Below, piece after piece: positions 59,071 through 64,000 of a DNA stretch of 64,000 bases. The DNA lies in assembly GCA_947579665.1 (NCBI GenBank), contig OX388345.1, forward strand, positions 66,579,454-66,643,453. The letters run 5' to 3'. Source of the stretch: Sympetrum striolatum. Lineage: Eukaryota > Arthropoda > Insecta > Odonata > Libellulidae. A program made the position numbers and the translations under genes. The notes beneath the pieces were generated by a model, which saw only the letters and a list, made by a program, of their open reading frames with translations, was not told the origin of the DNA and did not search any database. Position 1 is the first letter of the stretch; each line of letters begins with the position of its first letter.

Positions 59071-62000
59071 TAGCCAGAATGTTCTACGCGGAAAAGGTCA
59101 CCGTAAGAGTAGAAAAACGACCCGACGAATAACATTGTCCATTAATTCGATAAGGAATTGCCAAAATGAAAGTCATCACTCAGCATTTCTCCTGCCTCAG
59201 TAAATAAATTATCACAGCTGTGAAAAGGACTTCGCGAAAGTAAATAACAGATACATTTCCTGCATCGAAAGACAAATGAAAACTGCTCCATTTATCAAAA
59301 GGAGGTAGAGGAAACAACCTAAACGTATAACCACCAAAAAAGTTCATCTTTCATTTTTGCGCAAAGACGAATTGGTTTTGATTCGAAAATTCTATCTTTT
59401 TTCTGGTTCGAAACAATGTAAATCAAAACGTCAAAATATACCTTATATATTCGTTATCAAAGAGATTTGATGAGGAAATACATAATTCCTTTTCTAAAAT
59501 AATATTAAAAAGATGCTAGATTAAATTGTGGACAAGACCTGTTGTTAGTTAGTTGCAATTCTACAGCCAACCGACGTTTATTTGGACGAATATAACGCAT
59601 AGGAAAATTGGAAGTTAACGAACAAGGCATGAAATAAAGTTTTACTTCTTAATCCTAGAAATTGAATGTTTAATACTTACATGTTACATCATATTCATTT
59701 ATTATGTTTAACTTAACAAACATTTAGAAAACCCATAGTGTGTATTAAGCGAACGATCATAGTTTAGCTAAGGAATATCATCTTCAATAATAAATATTAT
59801 TCCTCTTCAAACTTTAAATCTTCCCTGACAAAATGATCGGTTATGAATTTCAAAATCTCTTCAATGTCTTCCTGATTTCTCTTCTCATAGTTTAATCACC
59901 AAGACGACTCTTGGAAAGCTAGGAAGAGAGAGAACTTAGGATTCCTCGACTAAGCTTTCAAGGAACTATAATTACAGCAATCAAGAGATAGACTAGTATA
60001 AGCTTTCATGGAACTAACAATCAGGTTGAAGTTAAAGAGAAATTTTAATGAACTGGAAGCAAAACAGCAAATGCAAAATACACGCAAACAAAATGCGATA
60101 CAATCAAAACGCAGGGTCCAATACACGATAAAACACCTTGATCTTAACTCGCTTATCTTTCTTCTTATGTATCCTCCCACAAGTTTTCTTTTTCTTAAGT
60201 TCAAATTTTTATATAACATCAATCAAATGGCAGTGCGGGTTTTTGTTTTAAACACCTTTGAATTTCTTCAGTCCCTTCCTTACGGCTCCGCGAAATCATT
60301 GGATAAAGAGTACACAGTAACTCCATTCATTTCAGCGTGAATCAAACTAACAAAGTAGCAACGACCTGGGCTTTTATGTCCTGAATCGCGCAATAATTAA
60401 ATTATCAGGCACTAATTTCGTTGGTTAGACACATTTTACGACGACTGCGTTACTCGACGGTGCCTTTCATTACGAATGGCATGGCTGGCAGCCCTGCAAC
60501 AAAGCAGGACTTTGTTCTCAAAGTTCGGTAGCAAAGCTCAACTTTAAACTGTTGAGCAAAGTAGAGCAAAAGTTAGAGTGACATACTAAATAAATGAATG
60601 CGCTAAAGTATGGATATAATGTGAAATGGTAGATGGCAAGAACTTTACCCTACGTAATTAATCTTTCAATAACGTGTAATTTTTTTCATACCTTAGTGAG
60701 AATGACGCGGGATTAGCGAGTCTTCATTTACTGTTTGTTCAGCAAATAATTATAGAAACTAAAGGCTGACTAAGACTTTGAAATAGGTTAAATCGGAAAC
60801 CCGACTCTATGGTAAAATAATGTAAACTGCGATTAATTTCATTAATAAAGCGTACCGGATGAAACAGTTGGAAACAATAATCAAGATGTTTACATTTCAT
60901 TGTTGTTGACAATAAATCATAAAAATTAATGAGATTCCCTAAATGCCCTCGGTATTGATAAGACAGCGCTTAGGTCACTTGGCATTTTCTTGTTGGCAAT
61001 TAACTATTAACTTTGATAAGTAGTCACTAATTAACGAGATAATTAAAAAATCTAAGTACAAAACCTTTCTAACTAGCTTAATACGAATTTCAGAATTAAT
61101 CACTGAACTATAATAAAGACAGAAAAAAGCTTTCAAATGTGAGAGTTAAATTAGACTAATTAGCGATCTTCTTTAAGATACAGATTTCGTAATGAGTATT
61201 CCCAGGATATACAATGCGAGAAAATCGCTAATATAAACCCATATTTGTACTAATGCAACCGAGATATTGTGCATGAATTTTTTTCTCTCCTTAAGCTAAT
61301 AGGTGGAGCGATGATTCGGTTGAAGTGCTAGGATGCGGAAATCATAATCCGAGTAGCAAGGAAATCAAACTAATTAATCACCTTCTTGTTCATTCTCTTC
61401 CATTTGGCCATAATTATGAAGGCTGAATCGAGCTTATTACTTGGAAATACTTGACCCACCGTTTTCAAGAATTGACGCTCTATCTTAAGCCAGATGAATA
61501 AACGAGGAGAACGGAAGGTTAAATAGATATTATACATAATAACTGCTATGTAAACATTTAACACACGAACCTCCACGCCATCTGATGAAGAATTTTTAAA
61601 CTTCAAACTCAATCAATCCCTGAACATCTTCGTCATTAATACTAATAATTTATTTAACGCAAACAGATTAGAAGCGGATCCGAGTGCCTATGATATTGAA
61701 AATTTAAGGAATAATAGAAAATGTTGTAACATTAAATTATATACAAATTTAAAAAGTAGGGAAATGGTGGAAATAATGATAATTTATGATATGGCAACGA
61801 GAGCAATAAAAAGATCATTAATAAAACTATGTAGATAACAGTTGAATTTTCAGGGATCACAATGGACCATTGAGAAGTCAATACAAGTATTCTTTGGTAT
61901 ATCATCAGTGTTCCTACTATCATATTCTGATGAGTGAAATACTTTTTTTCATTTGGTACAGAGTAGAAAATATATATCTTTCATTTACTCTAGTCTCAGT

Positions 62001-62163
62001 TTTGATCATAGCTGTAATGACAAGAAAGGTACGCTGAAGAGTGGCACTAATTAGATCCCTCCTCATAGAATAATAAAAAAGTGTTATTCGTTAAGTCTTT
62101 GTGCTTCAATTACGTGAACATATTTTACTTAGCATTCAGCGTTTAGAGGAAAGCAAGGGCACA
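59071..62163. other. A+T-rich background
   Basis: Two AGCTTTCA.GGAACTA segments (near 59954 and 60002) are a small direct repeat. A 7-bp hairpin, GCTCAAC/GTTGAGC, lies near 60535-60556. A 110-codon open frame at 60008-60340 starts with ATG but resembles nothing known. No gene was recognised. Confidence 0.4.
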
Positions 62164-62300
62164 CTACCTCACTCCTCATCTTTCCTAGTAAGCCTCATTC
62201 CCCCTACTATCTCTTGATAGCTAATGTTAGAGAGGGTGAGGTGCTAAGCAGCCTTCGGGCTAAATACTTTACAGAAAGATATCTACCACTTCTATTCCTT
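62164..62300. repeat. Dispersed repeat, copy 2 (partner at 11010)
   Basis: The segment 62164-62199 matches 11010-11045 at 35 of 36 positions, with looser similarity beyond. This copy contains a small hairpin, CTATCTCTTGATAG, absent from the other. The element class is unknown. Confidence 0.6.
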
Positions 62301-62847
62301 CGAGTGGGAGCGAGTCGAAGTAGATCCACAGCCATAAACAATTATCCACGCAATTATAATGCAGCGAAGCCTCTAGAAATAACACCGTGACCTACCTAAC
62401 ATCAGAATGCCGTCATCAGCTAGTTTCACCGCATATTTTCATAGCGCAGGAAGTCTGAACGCTGTCTACAAAGAGGTCGACCTAGACAGCAAGCTAGACC
62501 ATCCTTTTCTTTACATTTTATCAATCTCGACGCCCAGGGTTCTTGGCTCTTTTCTCCAACGGGGTAACCGCGAAATTTTCGAAGTAAATAAATCACCTTC
62601 CCGCATATCCACGATCTGGATCCGTACCAAGGTTAGTTACTTTTAGCGGTGGAGGTATCTACAGATGTCTCCTCGCGCGATCGAAAAAACTAGCACGTCT
62701 CTATCGAAGCATAGTTCCGGGACGTTCCAAGGCGCCGCATAACATTTAGCTCACGTACGAGCTCTGAGACTGAGTGAGAGATGGAACCCTGAGAGTAATC
62801 TAGGGGAATTTTTCTCGCGAAGGGGACAGAATGCCCTGGAACTCATG
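62301..62847. other. Moderately CpG-rich stretch
   Basis: A 79-codon ATG frame at 62407-62646 is unrecognised. I see no repeat. Confidence 0.35.
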
Positions 62848-62968
62848 ACCGTACAAAACCCCATACGATAAAAGCCCACGAGACAGAACCGCACACGATA
62901 TAACCCCACGGTTTTAATTGCCCACACGAAAAAGAACCAAATTGGCAAAACCGCACATTGATCAAAAC
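62848..62968. repeat. Degenerate short-period minisatellite
   Basis: Roughly seven units of about 15-18 bases follow one another, each built like AAAACCCCATACGAT: an A-rich start, a C3-4 block, then CACACGA. Examples are AAAACCCCATACGAT, AAAAGCCCACGAGAC, GAACCGCACACGAT, ATAACCCCACGG and AAAACCGCACATTGAT. The period wanders by a base or two. On the minus strand it gives a misleading Phe/Val/Gly-rich open frame. Confidence 0.6.
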
Positions 62969-64000
62969 ACATTAGTATAATAATAATTTTTATTCCTCCA
63001 CTTTTATAATATATATGTATATCTATGATAAGATCATCATAAGAATATAGGTACCCCTATGGTGATAGTCCCCAGTTTTGGGGTTACCGACTCTTCAGTG
63101 ACAAAACAAAATTTAAATAAATAAACCATACGATTAATGAAAAATTAAATATAAACCATCTGTGCAATAAATCAAACCATGTTACATAAAAATATCATAA
63201 TAAACTCATAGTATCTTGTATAGATTTTTACTGATTAAAGCTTTCATACAATTTTCTTAAATAAAAATTTAACATCATCGTGTTTAACCAGATATTCCTT
63301 AATCAACTTAATGATTTTTTCTTTAACGTGGCAGTGGTAATATTGGTAATAAATGAGTATATAGGAAATGCCCACATGGTAAAAGGCGCTTATGGCAAAA
63401 TTTCAACGTATATATGCAAATTAATAAGCAAAATGTTATTGTTGCTACATAAAGTAACATTAATGTTACTATTGTACTTAGCTACTGACTGGCTCTGGAG
63501 GATCATCACAGTTAATTTGCATTACTTGCAATTCTTAAACTTTAAACTTATTTAAATGGAAAACTATACGACCATACCGTATCTTTAAAATAATTCCCAA
63601 CTCGATTGTAATCGATTCTTATATCTATCTATTCTGATTAGTCTTTAATGAAGAAAATAATGGACCTAAAAATTATTACTATTACAGAATTTTCACTACA
63701 AGTAAGTGCAACACCTGGTGATATTGTTAATAATTGTGAATTACTACAATATTCATAACATGAATTAAATGAATTGATGGGAACCATTGTAAACTACCTA
63801 GCATTTGGCCTAAAAGGGCGGAAAACCCCTCGGAAAACCTTATCTAGGCAGTAGTCACATTACTTCAGTAAATGAAGAGAATGCATAAATTACAAAAAAG
63901 CAAACTATTAAATTGGCTAATGTTACATACAAACTTGTCCATCGATACAAAATATCCATAAAACTACTTGTCCTTCAACATGCAATATGATAATGCTATC
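62969..64000. other. A+T-rich background
   Basis: A GGTACCCC/GGGGTTACC hairpin with one mismatch lies near 63050-63088. Open frames are short. No gene or repeat was recognised. Confidence 0.45.

Noticed and set aside
62751..62972. Minus-strand open frame with Phe/Val/Gly-rich peptide
   Set aside because: It is produced by the degenerate minisatellite beneath it.

Overview
This window looks like non-coding nuclear DNA from a multicellular eukaryote, most probably an arthropod and probably an insect. It is strongly A+T-rich, has no operon-like packing, and holds no long open reading frame that I recognise. Nearly everything identifiable is a transposable-element relic: hAT, Tc1/mariner, a LINE reverse-transcriptase tail, tRNA-derived SINE heads and foldback elements. 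The repeat types suggest an insect, but nothing here fixes the species. I see no intact protein-coding gene, no rRNA, no convincing functional tRNA gene and no CRISPR array. The window is best read as a large intron or an intergenic stretch.

Layout. 1-12 kb: A+T-rich background with a diverged dispersed repeat (3068-3290), an 81-bp palindromic Tc1-like miniature element (3881-3961), a SINE-like hairpin (8414-8515), a CpG-rich pocket with protein-like open frames (10193-10650) and one copy of a dispersed repeat (11010-11170). 12-19 kb: a minus-strand LINE reverse-transcriptase C-terminal pseudogene (12606-12908), a 22-bp minisatellite (13844-13997), two tRNA-like SINE heads (15331-15404 and 17115-17170) and an inverted-repeat element (18276-18416). 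20-29 kb is the densest transposon area: a hAT miniature element with an 8-bp target duplication that carries a nested retroposon-like insertion (20653-21200), a 2.2-kb non-autonomous hAT element with a perfect 8-bp target duplication (21952-24159), another copy of the nested repeat (27366-27560), and an internally deleted mariner-type element keeping the C-terminal part of its transposase (28294-28850).

29-52 kb: mostly featureless, with a perfect 32-bp palindrome (32359-32390), a short hAT miniature element with an 8-bp duplication (46319-46626), and four loci of one foldback family that share a core around ACC..GGTTTC (40768-40890, 43015-43110, 48384-48517 and 51013-51050). 52-64 kb: a relic of the same hAT family as 20653 (54846-55053), a two-copy 118-bp tandem repeat (56145-56375), a three-unit tandem array with two tRNA-like SINE heads (58194-59070), the second copy of the 11-kb repeat (62164-62300), and a degenerate short-period minisatellite (62848-62968).

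I found no system of cooperating genes. The features most worth following are the foldback family, the SINE-bearing tandem array and the stop-poor CpG-rich pockets, which could be exons, promoters or conserved non-coding elements. All repeat calls were made by eye, without database searches.
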